Assembly: GCA_947652115.1 (NCBI GenBank)
Contig: OX393562.1
Location: 6,598,204 to 6,662,203 of the forward strand
DNA length: 64,000 nt
Reading direction: 5' to 3'
Origin: Blastomussa wellsi
Taxonomy: Eukaryota > Cnidaria > Anthozoa > Scleractinia > Plerogyridae
How positions within the stretch are numbered: position 1 is the first letter of the stretch; every line of letters starts with the position of its first letter. The notes below the pieces were generated by a model. That model searched no databases. It had not been told where the DNA came from and saw nothing but the letters and a program-made list of their open reading frames with translations. The translations under genes were made by a program, and so were the position numbers. Shown in pieces: positions 52,601 through 62,569 of the stretch.

Positions 52601-55376
52601 ACGGTCCGTGAATCGGGCCGAAAAAAAGCCCTTGTCCACGGACGTCTGAGATGGATAGTAGGTAAAACACATCTTCATGTGAATGGTTTCGCACTTAGTC
52701 CTGTTATGAAACTGAGGGAAAAGGGAACTCGGAAATGACCTATTGCATTTTGTGTTTTGGGCTAAAATTTGTTTTGCAGACCGAGAGAGGGAAACTATGT
52801 AATACATTAATGTATTATTTGTTTTTCAGTTGGCCGTTCAGTGGCAGAATATGTTGGAAGAATCATTCACCCAGCACCTCGTGACGCTCAAATCGTGTTC
52901 AGCTCAGCAACAGAGCTCTGTGAAGGTCAGAAACATGACATGATTAACGCGTTTGACATGTGAACTATCGATGAACGGCTTTACTATGGACACACGAGTA
53001 CCACGTATCTCTAACGTATTATTCTTTCTTTTTTCACTCAGGCATGCGAAGAGCAACTGAAGCAGCATTCCAACGATGTTCAAACTGCACTTGCTTCTCA
53101 TGGTAACTCACTTGAAGAAATAGCAACGACACAGGAGCGTCAGCTAGCTGACCAATCAGAAGCAGTGACTGCGTGGTCACATGACCAGAACAAACTTGTT
53201 GAGCAAGTTAATACCAGAGTGACCCAGTTTCTGCTGGAAGATTTGAAAGATGATCTACCGACAGGTTTGTTATTTCTTCATTTCTTGATCTCGTTTTATA
53301 CTTGTACTTTGGAATTGTAGGATGTAAATTGTAGTACTTTTACTTGGTAATGCATATTTGGAGGGAAAAAGAGCGAAAACAGGTTTTACTCGCTGTCCTA
53401 TTCGGAATTCCTGTTATTGCTTTTATGCCGGGTTTTTGGGTTTTTTTTCTGGCGTATTTACGAGTGCCTCTTTTCAGAATGCAAAGTTAGCGGGAAAACA
53501 TATTTTTAATACAGTACATGCCCCAGTATTTCAAAGGGTGGATGACGCTATCCACTATCACCGGATAAATCGCTATCCAGTGGACAAAGGAATTGCTGGT
53601 TCCTGATTCCGGTTTGATTGTGCGCGGGCATCGTAGATTGTAGTAGCCAATAAGATAAGGATTTGCCTTTGAGTCTAGCCCAGAGGTCTCGATATTTGGT
53701 GCTGACCACAATCACGGCCTCTATGCTCGAGATTGACATGTTCCTCAAAGTTGATACATGTTTGTTTGTTTCGCCTAGGTACCACACCCCAGAGGAGACC
53801 ATTTGAGTATCCAACCAGGCTGAAAAGAACCGAACCACATGACGTGCTCAGAGAAAGGTTTCAAGCCAGTTACATCGCACCGCCTGAATCGCCAGAGCCA
53901 CGGCAAATCAAGGTACAGATACCCCCACGCCTTCCTGTTGCCATCACTGGTACTTAGTGAGTGGAATAAAATGATTCGTAACCAAGAATGACTTCCAGGG
54001 AAGGAGGAAATCCCTCCTTCGCGTGACATTTGAAAGTAGTACACTCTTTGTCTTCCCCAAGGGGCGACACAACTGGAAAAGTATTGCGGGGGATGGCAAC
54101 TCTAAGAAGGCTTGTAATGTAGTCAAAATTTCGGGAAGTTTAAGATTTTTTGGACAAGGTCTCCAAAAAATTAGGACGATATACCACATTTTCGGGACGA
54201 CATTCACACACAGTACTGCTCAAAGACCTCAAATAGCGTTTGTTAGAGTTGTCAGCCCCCGTGGGTAGTACCGACAAAACGATATGGATAGTGGCATAGA
54301 GCAACCAAGTTTACAGAAGTTAGTACTCTCTGTGTTGGTTTCACATATATAGCTCTTACTAGCTGTCACTGGTGGGGATGTTACGACCTTCTCTAGTAAC
54401 ACTGCATTGTTTGCTCGTCAGCAGCACCCGGTGATACAGTAAACTGTTAAAAAGCTAAAAACAACACTTGCAAGAGTTTCATCTGCTTAGCAAACGTAAA
54501 AGTCAAATTATTTCGTGCCCTTATCCTTATTGTCAAGCATATCGCTAGAGCATGGTCTGTTTATCTTGTAGAGTGTTTCAAGTGAGGATTCTGTGCCAGT
54601 ATTCGAGTTAAGTTGCACCAGCACTGTCAGCTCTGAGAATGGCGTGTATCCACTGCGCAGCAGTGAGGGAGATATCCCGGATGATGACAGCCTTGAAGAA
54701 AACGATAATGAAGTTGTTGCAGCCACAGATGAAGTTGTGTTTGCTGAACCACAGGTAAAATGAATTCTTAGCTCGTTACAGTCCTCGCTCAGCTCTTTTC
54801 GCACGGCTGCTTTCCACTTTGCGATTTGACGTCAGAGAAACGTTTTTGTTGTTGTTGTCAGATAAACTGGAAATTAAAAGCATCAAAGTATCGTCCCCAG
54901 AGCCCACGATCCTTCTGGCTTTCGTTCAACTATATCAATCATAATGTCGACTGAATACTTTTTTAGTGAAGTGAATTCTATCTTGTAACTAATGTTTACG
55001 AGAAAGGACATCTATTTTTGTCGGCGTTTGAACTTTTTGGTTTCCTGGATTTGGAATACCGCTTTAAAAGATAATTTCCACTATGTTATATGTCTTAATG
55101 TTGCTGTGTCGATATTTTTACCTGATTAGCAAAAGAGTCAACTTGGTAACAAAGCAAATAACTTCCGCTTTCTTCGCTCAACAGCAGGTTGTAACACGCA
55201 GTAAAGCTATGTCAGCTAACACACCCAGAGATAAAGAGAACAAAGAGATTACACTAAACAAAGCGTCAAGTATCCCAAACTTGACTGGAGTTGGAAGCAA
55301 GATCCCATTAGTCAATAAATACAAGACTCCTGTGGACCGCATCAAACGTCCGTTGAGATCAATGAACACGCAGTAA
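32619..55376 (+). CDS. KIF11: Kinesin-5 motor protein KIF11/Eg5 (27 exons)
   Basis: Exons: 32619-32674, 34979-35218, 35665-35740, 36372-36437, 36676-36795, 38125-38249, 38709-38799, 38953-39019, 39993-40071, 40304-40400, 40667-40762, 41173-41261, 41471-41976, 42254-42363, 44143-44205, 45038-45166, 46808-46906, 47512-47580, 48235-48327, 48959-49020, 49722-49821, 49907-49990, 52830-52925, 53042-53264, 53779-53912, 54572-54754, 55185-55376. Phases join throughout, giving 1114 aa plus TAA (human about 1056). It shows GQTGTGKT (about 101-108), NAHSSRSHS (switch I), DLAGSE (about 260-265), a long coiled-coil rod and a BimC box (GTTPQRRP, about 946-953) with the Thr-Pro site that Cdk1 phosphorylates in this family. 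Kinesin-5 is a plus-end-directed tetramer that slides antiparallel spindle microtubules. An in-frame TAA precedes the first ATG. A missed in-phase microexon cannot be excluded. Confidence 0.95.
33480..34426 (-). mobile_element. tRNA-derived SINE split by a nested MITE
   Basis: Read on the minus strand, the head at 34426 is TGGGAGGTGCGGTGGTCTAA with a B-box-like GGGTTCAAGCC. The body runs to 34138 and the last bases (GCAGACTTTACC) continue at 33494-33480 after the MITE. The related copy at 12803-12955 shows the uninterrupted order. KIF11 intron 1. Confidence 0.75.
33495..34137. mobile_element. 643-bp MITE with hairpin-containing ends and 9-bp target duplication
   Basis: Ends TACCCTGCAAGCAG and the inverse of TACCATGCGAGCAG; AAAGTCTGC flanks both sides (33486-33494 and 34138-34146). 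Each terminal repeat of about 68 bp is itself a hairpin with arms GCAAGCAGAGGTCCCTTC and inverse. No ORF. Confidence 0.8.
35866..36225. repeat. Dispersed repeat, copy 1 (KIF11 intron 3)
   Basis: About 360 bp, diverged copy of 37172-37572: shares TTTAGGC near the start, GGCCAGCGGTCTGGTGCG-like and ACTCATCTATTGGCGATGAG-like ends. Confidence 0.5.
37172..37572. repeat. Dispersed repeat, copy 2 (KIF11 intron 5)
   Basis: Diverged copy of 35866-36225, with the MITE at 37573 abutting its end. Confidence 0.5.
37573..38013. mobile_element. MITE with 27-bp inverted ends in KIF11 intron 5
   Basis: Begins ACTATCAAAATCACTAGAG and ends with the exact inverse. No coding content and no clear target duplication. 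Confidence 0.7.
42416..42675. mobile_element. Partial TTAA-type MITE
   Basis: TTAAAGGAACACTGTCAAG at the left and GGTTTCCATTG near the right resemble the 45716-46079 copy; the right terminus is missing. Confidence 0.4.
43585..44120 (+). mobile_element. tRNA-derived SINE, interrupted by a MITE
   Basis: The head TGGGAGGCAAGGTGGCCTA with A-box-like GTGGCCTATTCGTTAG and B-box-like TTCGAATC is followed by a body containing CAAGACGCTTTACTCCCAC and CATCCCATCCAG. The 3' end (GATGTAGGCTTCACCTTTACC-type) resumes after the MITE at 43833-44091. KIF11 intron 14. Confidence 0.75.
43833..44091. mobile_element. 259-bp MITE with 9-bp target duplication, inside a SINE
   Basis: Starts TTCCCCACTAGCGGAGGCTC and ends with the inverse containing GAGCCTTGGCTAGCAGGGAA. 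Flanks TTAGGCCTG (43824-43832) and TTAGTCCTG (44092-44100) match at 8 of 9 bases. A 9-bp duplication suggests a Mutator-like source. Confidence 0.7.
45716..46079. mobile_element. TTAA-bounded MITE (piggyBac-like ends)
   Basis: TTAA then AGGCGCACTGTCGCAGG, ending CTGGGACAGTGTCCT then TTAA. A partial relative starts at 42416. Confidence 0.6.
46315..46769 (+). mobile_element. CAGGGC-ended MITE, copy C
   Basis: Starts CAGGGCTCGACACTAACGG and ends with an inverted copy of that sequence. TTGTC flanks both sides (46310-46314 and 46770-46774). It lies in KIF11 intron 16, just upstream of exon 17. Confidence 0.7.
48351..48526. mobile_element. TA-flanked mariner-type MITE, copy 2
   Basis: Same ends as the copy at 11647 (CAGTGCGGACATTCAAACC and inverse), flanked by TA. 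KIF11 intron 19, 23 bp after exon 19. Confidence 0.7.
49349..49495. repeat. Imperfect tandem repeat, about 32-bp period
   Basis: Four copies starting CCCCTAAAGAAATCC or similar, in KIF11 intron 20. Confidence 0.55.
50120..50221 (+). mobile_element. Penelope-like terminal fragment
   Basis: Contains CGCTCGAAACGTCAGC, then GGTGGCCAATTCACATTATC and CAACCCAGTTGATAAAA, the same arm sequence as the hairpin at 24681-24903. No coding part. It lies in KIF11 intron 22. Confidence 0.6.
50807..52661. mobile_element. Long-inverted-repeat (foldback) element holding the LINE fragment
   Basis: Arms of about 400-430 bp (50807-51234 and 52269-52661) are inverted copies. Both start CTACTATCCATCTCAGACG and share GTCCGTGGACAAGGGC, CACGTGA and AAAGATGTCCTCC-type sequence, with scattered differences. 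I could not find a clean target duplication. Confidence 0.65.
51241..52250 (-). mobile_element. Second truncated LINE copy
   Basis: A 176-codon frame (52220-51690) matches the C-terminal region after a LINE reverse transcriptase ([42 protein letters not shown]) and ends with a Cys-rich tail. A 3' UTR follows, closed by a short (ATTGT)n tail at 51243-51263. It belongs to a different family from 18368-19888 and lies between the arms of a long inverted repeat in KIF11 intron 22. Confidence 0.8.
53779..53912 (+). other. KIF11: KIF11 exon 25 with BimC box
   Basis: The exon codes for [12 protein letters not shown], matching the kinesin-5 BimC box (TGTTPQRK in human), where the TP threonine is the Cdk1 site that targets the motor to the spindle. 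The downstream tail (exons 26-27) is acidic, then basic, and poorly conserved, as is usual for the family. Confidence 0.85.
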
Positions 55377-55654
55377 AATAAAAATGTTGTTTGTTGACAT
55401 TAGAAAGGAAATCCAAATGTAAATATGATGAAAAACTGCATTTATGTAAGATTAGGTTATTATGGTGCTGGTAATTTCGTTTCTCATCTTGTACAGAGGA
55501 TTTGTAGAATGGTGTTGTCGAATTTTGACCTACCATTTCACTTTTACTGTCTAAGCTTAAGAAAGAAATAATGATTTTTCCTGGTCTGGAGAAATTGAAA
55601 ACGCGAGGAGGCGAGTGAAAGTAAACTGGTAAGAGTATCTCTCTCGCTGATTGA

Positions 55655-56042
55655 GAGCAGTTTTCAATTGAGGTAATTCGCGTTTGGTTTGGCATTACTA
55701 CGCTCGTTGATTGGTTTAAAAATCTCGTCCCACTTTTTCAGCCAATCAGAAATAAAGCCAAAACCAATCCCCAATTTCCCTATGAGACTTGGGCGCAGAG
55801 AATCATAGCAGTTGTAATCATCACGTGCACGACATCTGCGAGTCGTCGCATTCAACTACCATGATTTCCCGCGGAGGGAATCGGCCATTGTGACTCGCTC
55901 GCGCACGTTTTCCCGCGCTTTTTGACGGCTACATATACTTGCTTCGTGAATTGATTGGTTCACTAGATTGTGTAAATTGTTTGTGATTGGCCAGAGTTAT
56001 TACTTTGGTTTTAGTTTTGCGACACTCAATTGAAAATTGCTC
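55655..56042. mobile_element. ATTG-rich inverted-end MITE, copy 2
   Basis: Ends GAGCAGTTTTCAATTGAG and its near-inverse CTCAATTGAAAATTGCTC. It lies about 280 bp downstream of the KIF11 stop. Confidence 0.65.
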
Positions 56043-56438
56043 GCTATATCGTGTATTAAGTTATTGCATGCAACATTTTTGGAGAGAGCAATATAACATA
56101 AGAGGTTGTCAGTTAATTGAAATTCAGATATTTGTTGATATAGATGTGAAAAAGGAACATTTCTGAGTTGACAGTGATATCATTAATACACGGCAACGGT
56201 TACTAAAATAAATTTATGATTTGGTAGCAAATCAATGAATTGGTAAATGTTCCTTGTCTTGCTCTGTATGCTATTGTATCGTCTCGTGCAAATTATTGTA
56301 ATTATTGTTAACGATCAAACCAACGCGGCCCCGAAAGCATGATAATGTTCATATCTATGTACAATCGTTTCTTAGCTCTACAGTAGTAATTCCAAGTATA
56401 AATTACTCGATTGCTTCTTATTCACTGTAGGTGCTAAA

Positions 56439-56907
56439 AGCCATTTTCTAAACGAGCAGAGGACTGGGTACGAATGCCTAAAATCGATTGGGTTGAAAAG
56501 TAATTCCTACCACACGAAAGGGCATCCAAGCCTTAGTCAGATTGTGAAATTTGAGCGTGATTGGAGTAAAGGGAAGTTCAAAAATCCCTGAAACAAGAGA
56601 GTTAGTATGGAATGAAGGGACGCTTGTCCCTCCAATCAATTATTTGTTTTCCCTCACGTGACTTCCGCCTTGACAACTGAGTTGGATTTTATCGAATGTC
56701 TTCAGTGGTAACCAACAAAGGAGAATTTGAAGAAGAATTGACGACAGAGCGGAGAGAAAGGTGGATAAGTCTGATACTTCTATAGGTGGCAAACATTGTG
56801 AGCTGAACTGCTCGCTCGGTATGGCCGCTGGATCCACGCCAACCACAGAAATTTTCTTCAAATATTAAATATTCTTTCTCAGTCCCCTGCTCGTTTAGAA
56901 AATGGCT
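56439..56907. mobile_element. MITE with about 29-bp inverted ends
   Basis: Begins AGCCATTTTCTAAACGAGCA with GAGGACTGGG and ends with the near-exact inverse. Confidence 0.65.
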
Positions 56908-58168
56908 AATTACATGTAACTGAACTTGGCGACAACTCTTGGGAAAGGACACGAACGGCGCACCCTTTTCCTTTCCCTTAGTTTAATAATTGTGCGTTTT
57001 AATTTTTGTTTCTTTCCAGTGAAAAGATTAGTTATATGTACTGTAAAGACTAAAAGTCGGCGAGATGCTACTTATAAACCAGGTAGACGCTGTTGGAACA
57101 GAACGCTAGTCTGGGTATTCTAATTACGACGAATCCAAAGCGCATAGAGAAAGCAAAAACAAAATTCGAATAGTTTTAATCTTCAAGTCAATGAAATATT
57201 CAAAAACGCTGGAATAAAACAATATTTCCTCCAGAGGTTATGAGATAACAGTTATTCGGATTTTCTTTCATTCATTCTACCTTATTACATGAAATTTTCT
57301 CGGCACGTCGGAGGTAGCATAGTTTTACCAACGTTATAAGTTTGGCTATTCCTTCATAATGTGTTAAACATTTCCATTTCATTTACGATAAAATGAAACA
57401 ATTCTCAGAAGCCATTCATATTTTGCGTGTACTCTTTTTAAAAGAACCTTTTTCATAAGAACATCAAGGCTGGAAGAAAACATAGGCACGCAATGCGTTC
57501 GAGAGTTATTTTATTCCGTTTTGATATGGAAGTATTGGGTATTTTTTTTTGTTAGCAAAACTAGCTCGATTTAAAAGAACGTTCAATGACCAATTTAATG
57601 TTGGGCCTTTTGCTGACGGCGTAAGTAAATGAGCGCAACGGAAAATACGTTTGACCAGCGAATTCATTCACGACGAAACTTTCCTGTCGACCATGAGTAA
57701 TATATCTGTAAAAACTGCAGTAATCAGAATTTGTTTGATAAAAATGGAATGACATGCGCAGTAGGTGATTAATTAACAGTCACTTAACTGCGTATTCCAT
57801 TTTTATCAAACAATTTCACAATCTCGCCCCCAGAGCCCGCTTTTCTTTTAGTCAGCATCACGAAAAACGGGCTCTGGGGACGAGATTGACAATTTGACTG
57901 GTTTCTTGATGCAACCCAAAACCTGATTGGATTGATGTACGTCACTAAGGGGGTGTGACGCCTAAAAGTCTAATTTGATTACTTTGCGGTTACACTTGCC
58001 GCCACAAAGTCTGCAGCAATATTTGAGGGATTCCATACCACAAATCTTTAGAAAATATCAATGCTTTTAAACTCTCTTCTTTAACCCCACTCATTACTAC
58101 ACGGCATTACAATGTTGTGAAGACATACCCACCTACCGCTTGTTGTGACTAAATGCCAATTCTAATTA

Positions 58169-58898
58169 CAGCTGTTACCGATCACACGCGCCCTCCAACG
58201 ATGTTTTTTCCGTTTGAAAAATGAGTTTCGATGGACGTCAATCATCTGTTTCCATGACAGTGGTAGGTTTCATTCAAGCCGTGGAGTGACATTCGGCTTT
58301 CTGGCAGCTGTTTTTCACCCTTTGGAAAGAGAAAACAGCACTCAAGTCCTGAATATTGTCGGTGAAATTGCAAAAAGAGAAAATGATCATGCGCAACGCA
58401 CGAATTTCATGAAACGAGTCGATATTCAGGTAATTCGTTGTCGACACAGTCGTGTTATATAACTGCAATAAGAAAGATAGATACTTTCATTCTTCGAACG
58501 AACCACTTCGAAAATATTTGGTTTCCATACGTATTTGGCGTGATGCTTTGGCGAGAGCAGTCGCTTTTTAGCGGCCGGCTTTCTGTTTTGTCACAATATT
58601 ACGCTCTAGCTTGAAAGAAATTTTGTATTTATTCATATTTGCTTGCTCTGTGGAATTCGAGTTACGGCCTATTGCTTAAATGTTTAGACGCTGTTTTGAA
58701 ATACTCATCAAATCATGGAAATAGTTCACAAAAGGTTAGAATATTGTCGTCTTGTTGTTTTGTTTGGCGATAAAAGAGGAAATCAAAACTGGCGCATGCA
58801 ATCATTCAAGACATCAACACGGATGATTGACGTCCATCAAAACTTAATTTTCAAACAAGAAAAAAATCGTTGGAGGGCGCGTGTGATCGGTAACCGCT
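58169..58898. mobile_element. TA-flanked 730-bp inverted-repeat element
   Basis: Arms of about 85 bp begin CAGCTGTTACCGATCACACG and CAGCGGTTACCGATCACACG (inverse strand), both containing CGCGCCCTCCAACGAT and GATGGACGTCAATCAT. TA is at both ends. No transposase. Confidence 0.65.
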
Positions 58899-59007
58899 GT
58901 AACAAAGCTATTTCTACCTGAAAATGAAAATTAAAATGACAGTGCAGAATGCAACACCAAACGTGATTCTTGACAGCGGTAACACGATACTTTTGTTTAT
59001 TTGTAAT

Positions 59008-59417
59008 TGTTGGATCTAACACCGCATTAACAATTCGATATTTAGTTAGGGTTAATTAGGTCCCCTTTGGGAATGTATTTCTGCGTGCCACTACTCTTTG
59101 CATTATTTGTTTAGCTTTTTCGTTAGCTTTTTATACATTCTAAATTTATCTCACAGTGAGTTCGAATTCAACAAGCGCTACGCGCAGTCTGCAGAGTTTT
59201 CTTTAGTTACACATCGTTTTGTAGTTACCGATCTAGAGTATCAGTCTATCTACGGCCACAGTGCCATACACTATTTTAAACCTCGTTCCTCGCTCCTAGT
59301 TCTCCAATTCTCAACTTCATCTCAGGATGGTTGCAAACAAATGTTATTAAAGATCAGTGAAAGTTTCGAGTGTTTTAATTCGTGCGATGGCCGTAGAAGT
59401 CGCCTTTGGCAGTTACA
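59008..59417 (+). repeat. Probable 5' LTR of BEL/Pao element
   Basis: Runs from TGTTGGATCTAACACC to GGCAGTTACA, upstream of the gag start at 59450. The TG...CA ends and position fit an LTR. The matching 3' LTR would lie beyond the window, so the boundaries are provisional. Confidence 0.4.
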
Positions 59418-59480
59418 TAGTTTAAAATAGTGGAGTTTCGCGTGATGCAATGGATGGAAATGTACGGTGGCCCATATCTG

Positions 59481-59657
59481 CCACGGCAAAACATACTTTT
59501 CCACGGCAAAACATACTTTTCCACGGCAAAACATACTTTTCCACGGCAAAACATACTTTTCCACGGCAAAACATACTTTTCCACGGCAAAACATACTTTT
59601 CCACGGCAAAACTTACTTTTCCACGGCAAAACTTACTTTTCCACGGCAAAACAAACG
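59481..59657 (+). repeat. Left 20-bp tandem array of the transposon
   Basis: Six units of CCACGGCAAAACATACTTTT (outer) are followed by two of CCACGGCAAAACTTACTTTT (inner) and a partial unit. They are probable transposase binding sites, by analogy with subterminal repeats of other DNA transposons. Confidence 0.95.
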
Positions 59658-60630
59658 TTTTATCGCTTCCAGTCCCTCTCTGTCTTCAGTTTCCCGCCAA
59701 TTGACCTGATCCAAGATGGCGGAAGAGGAATACATGCGCAATCAGAACTCATTTGCTGGTGCACCAGGTCCTGTTTTCAAACCGAAATAAGGTGACTCTG
59801 GCCTCAAAAAAACTAACATTGTGAAAGTATCTGAAGCCACTGAAAAATTATTACTTCTGTGGGTTGAAGTTGTAAAGTAATCCTTTCGGCCTCAAAAAAA
59901 AAAATGTTTGTTGCAATACTTAATATGTGCGTGGTGCACATCTGTCTGTATACATGGAACTGACATTTGAAGTTGTGCATGTTGCTAATGAACTAGTTAA
60001 GTGTGTTTTATGCCAGGAGGGCATTTTGAAGTATCTCTTTGTTTGTAAAAGAAAACTCATGTTACGTAACCCCGTTCCTTTTACCCATAGACCCTTTGCA
60101 GCTGATTGTGTGTGCTAAATTATCTACTTAACACCGATGTTAAGGTCTAAAACTGAGCTAATAGTTGTATTCAGAAAACTGGGAACATTGAGGCTAGTAG
60201 CAGTTGAAATTATAAGGATTTTTGTATGATAAAACTTTCTAATCATGAGCTTCTTTCACAGAGACACTTTGGTGGCTGTCTTAAGTTAATAACATTATCA
60301 TACTTTCTGTAATTCTGGTATTTGTAAATTTCAAGACCATCCCAGAACAAGGTAACATCATGCACTGCTCCAAGGGGTCAATTGATATTTTTATAAGTAA
60401 TAAGTATTTTAAATGTAGTATGAACAACTACTGTTGGTCAAGGGGAATCTGTTTACAGTTTTTGTTGAATAAAGGATGGAAAACAAACAACTGAGTATTT
60501 CTGCAAGTTGTTGATAAATCATGCTTAGGTGTAGAAAAGTAGTTTTCAGGGAATCAGCTTTCAAAAAACTCAAATTATGATCAAGTAATGTCAGATATCG
60601 GTTAGAGTTATCTACTTCTTGGATAATAGA

Positions 60631-61806
60631 TCATGCACCTGATGCTGACACAGACACCAGTTTGTGATACAGTTGCAAGGCTTCTCTCCAGTTTGTAGGC
60701 TTTTGAAGGCCAAGAGAATCCATCACATACTGAAAATATCCAAAGTGCTCATTAACCTCTTCCTTCTCGATTAAGTGATTCTCGACATAACTAATTTTAT
60801 TGTCATCTACAGAGAGTAGCAATCCTGACTCCCCTCCTCTTCCTTCCGGCAAATGATGCAATACATCTGGAACACCAGCAACAGTGTCATTTCTAGACTT
60901 TCTAATTCGATGTGTGTTCCAATGCTCTTTTACGGCGTTCAAGTCTTCCTGAAGCAGTTCTGCAAAGCAAAACCACAAACAATCCTTCTGCAATTCATCG
61001 CTTGTATTAAGTTCCCCTGTTTCAACAAGATCCTTAAATAGATTTATCCACCAGCTAGATCTGCTTCTTCTGTACTGGGACCAGTAACCTTCAATCCTTT
61101 GATTTCTTGGAGATGCAACATATCTGTGGGCATTTTCATCGTCACGAAAGAAAGCTTGAGTGGAGGCCATGATTTTATTCTCTGTGCCCAAATCAGTAAC
61201 TAGTTCACGTGGACACGCACCACATGTTTTGACTGCGTCCAAGAAGTAAGATCCAATGTTATCAGGTGAGTTATTTGACCGGGTAACTACAAGCCATAAC
61301 AACTTTCTACTCCAGCCGTCAATGCAGCCATGAACTGGAAACCCATAGGGTTTGAGTTTGTCATATCCGTCAGCGTGCCAGACCGCATTTGGACCAGGGT
61401 TATGATACTCACGTCTCTTTCATTTATGCTCTCTTCGCTGTTGGCAGCCGTCCGGATCCAATTCCCGTAGCAAGAGTTCCACCACTTGTCGTGGAATTTG
61501 ATGTCCCTTTAACTGGAGACTATGCCATACATGCCTATAGCCCGAAACGCAATCAGGACCATCTAACATACCTCGAACTTCATCAGTTATGGCGTGAACA
61601 TCGTACTCAGGATTTCTCCTCGATAATCCATACATCCTTAGTCGTCTGTGCAGCGTCCGTTCACTTATTTCGATATTGTGGTAAGTTGATAGAAAATCTA
61701 AGACATCTTTGTATTGATATCCACGATAAAAATAATATTTTATTAGTACCTCTTCCGTATCATCTTCATCCTCGTCTTCGCTTTGCTGACTATGAGCCGT
61801 CGCCAT
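60631..61806 (-). pseudogene. DDE integrase-type transposase with one in-frame stop
   Basis: The frame from ATG 61806 to the stop at 60631 is 391 codons, broken only by TGA at codon 129 (61422-61420). An acidic N-terminus (about residues 7-16) leads into a helix-turn-helix region (YRGYQYKDVLDFL to RTLHRRLRMYGLSRR, about 27-62). The integrase core follows with HADGYDKLKPYGFPVHG (D146), VTDLGTEN (D205) and RNQRIEGYWSQYRR (E239), about 33 residues between the second Asp and the Glu. This is the cnidarian and fish family annotated as integrase core domain proteins. Catalytic residues are intact, so the stop is the only evident lesion. Readthrough in the repeat array extends the frame upstream of ATG 61806, which I regard as spurious. 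Confidence 0.85.
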
Positions 61807-61845
61807 CTTGATTCTTTTTAAATTCAGTTCCAGTCCCTTCGCCGT

Positions 61846-62060
61846 TTTTGCCGTGGAAAAGTAAGTTTTGCCGTGAGAAAGTAAGCTTTGCCGTGGAAAA
61901 GTAAGTTTTGCCGTGGAAAAGTAAGTTTTGCCGTGGAAAAGTAAGTTTTGCCGTGGAAAAGTAAGTTTTGCCGTGGAAAAGTAAGTTTTGCCGTGAGAAA
62001 GTATGTTTTGCCGTGGAAAAGTATGTTTTGCCGTGGAAAAGTATGTTTTGCCGTGGAAAA
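61846..62060 (-). repeat. Right 20-bp tandem array, inner part
   Basis: Eleven inverted units. The three nearest the end carry GTATG and the inner ones GTAAG; two units have GTGAGAAA in place of GTGGAAAA. The array starts 40 bp upstream of the transposase ATG. Confidence 0.95.
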
Positions 62061-62569
62061 TTGTAATTTGCTGCGGTTCGCAGAATAGCAGCAAATTGTT
62101 GTTTTCACGGTTCACCTACTTTTGACAGTTGCCATGACAATGCCACGGGGATAAATGAGCGGGATTTACTGAGGAGAATCACTCTAGACTGACCTCGCTG
62201 TCGTTCTTAACGTTCAAATTTTATTTTTAAGCTTTCTTCTGTCGAGTAACGTTCAAAATTTTTATTAATATGTATGGAAGCATTAAGTTTGTAACCCTTA
62301 CTCCCTCAGGGTTGTTAGTACTGCCTGGCTCTGCATTCGGGAGGGATCAGGTTTCCTCCTTTAGAGACAGGGGGTTTTTCCTGACGGGCAGCAGGCAAGC
62401 AATTGTTGTATGCCACATGGCTCATTTGAACTTGTCTAATAAACGGGACTGTCTCTAGCCCTTTACCGGCACAGCGGTCAGCCCTTTACCGGCACAGCGG
62501 TCAGTACCCTATTTAACAGTGAATTTGTGTGGTTGTGGGATCGTTCTGGGTTGGGAATAGGGAAAACGT
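62061..62569. mobile_element. About 500-bp LTR-like insertion in the right array
   Basis: Interrupts the array between two GTATG units. It starts TTGTAATTTGCTGCGG with a 10-bp hairpin (AATTTGCTGC and GCAGCAAATT), has an AATAAA near 62440 and a 23-bp tandem pair (about 62457-62503). GGAAAA is present at both junctions. It resembles a solo LTR, but the exact ends are not clear. Confidence 0.4.

Larger units (their letters stand above)
55377..59007. other. KIF11 downstream region, repeats only
   Basis: AATAAA directly follows the KIF11 stop (55377-55382) and could be its poly(A) signal. Three inverted-end MITEs (55655, 56439, 58169) and a small palindrome (about 57730-57812) account for part of it. 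I found no gene. Confidence 0.5.

Noticed and set aside
59430..59795. Long repetitive ORFs in several frames over the 20-bp arrays, on both strands
   Set aside because: The arrays lack stop codons in several frames, so a 60-nt period gives chance repeat proteins. No coding signal.
61420..61422. TGA as selenocysteine or programmed readthrough in the transposase
   Set aside because: No SECIS-like element or readthrough context is visible; a simple nonsense change is the plainer explanation.
61846..62060. Array looks CRISPR-like
   Set aside because: Pure 20-bp tandem units without spacers, in animal DNA, at the end of a transposon.
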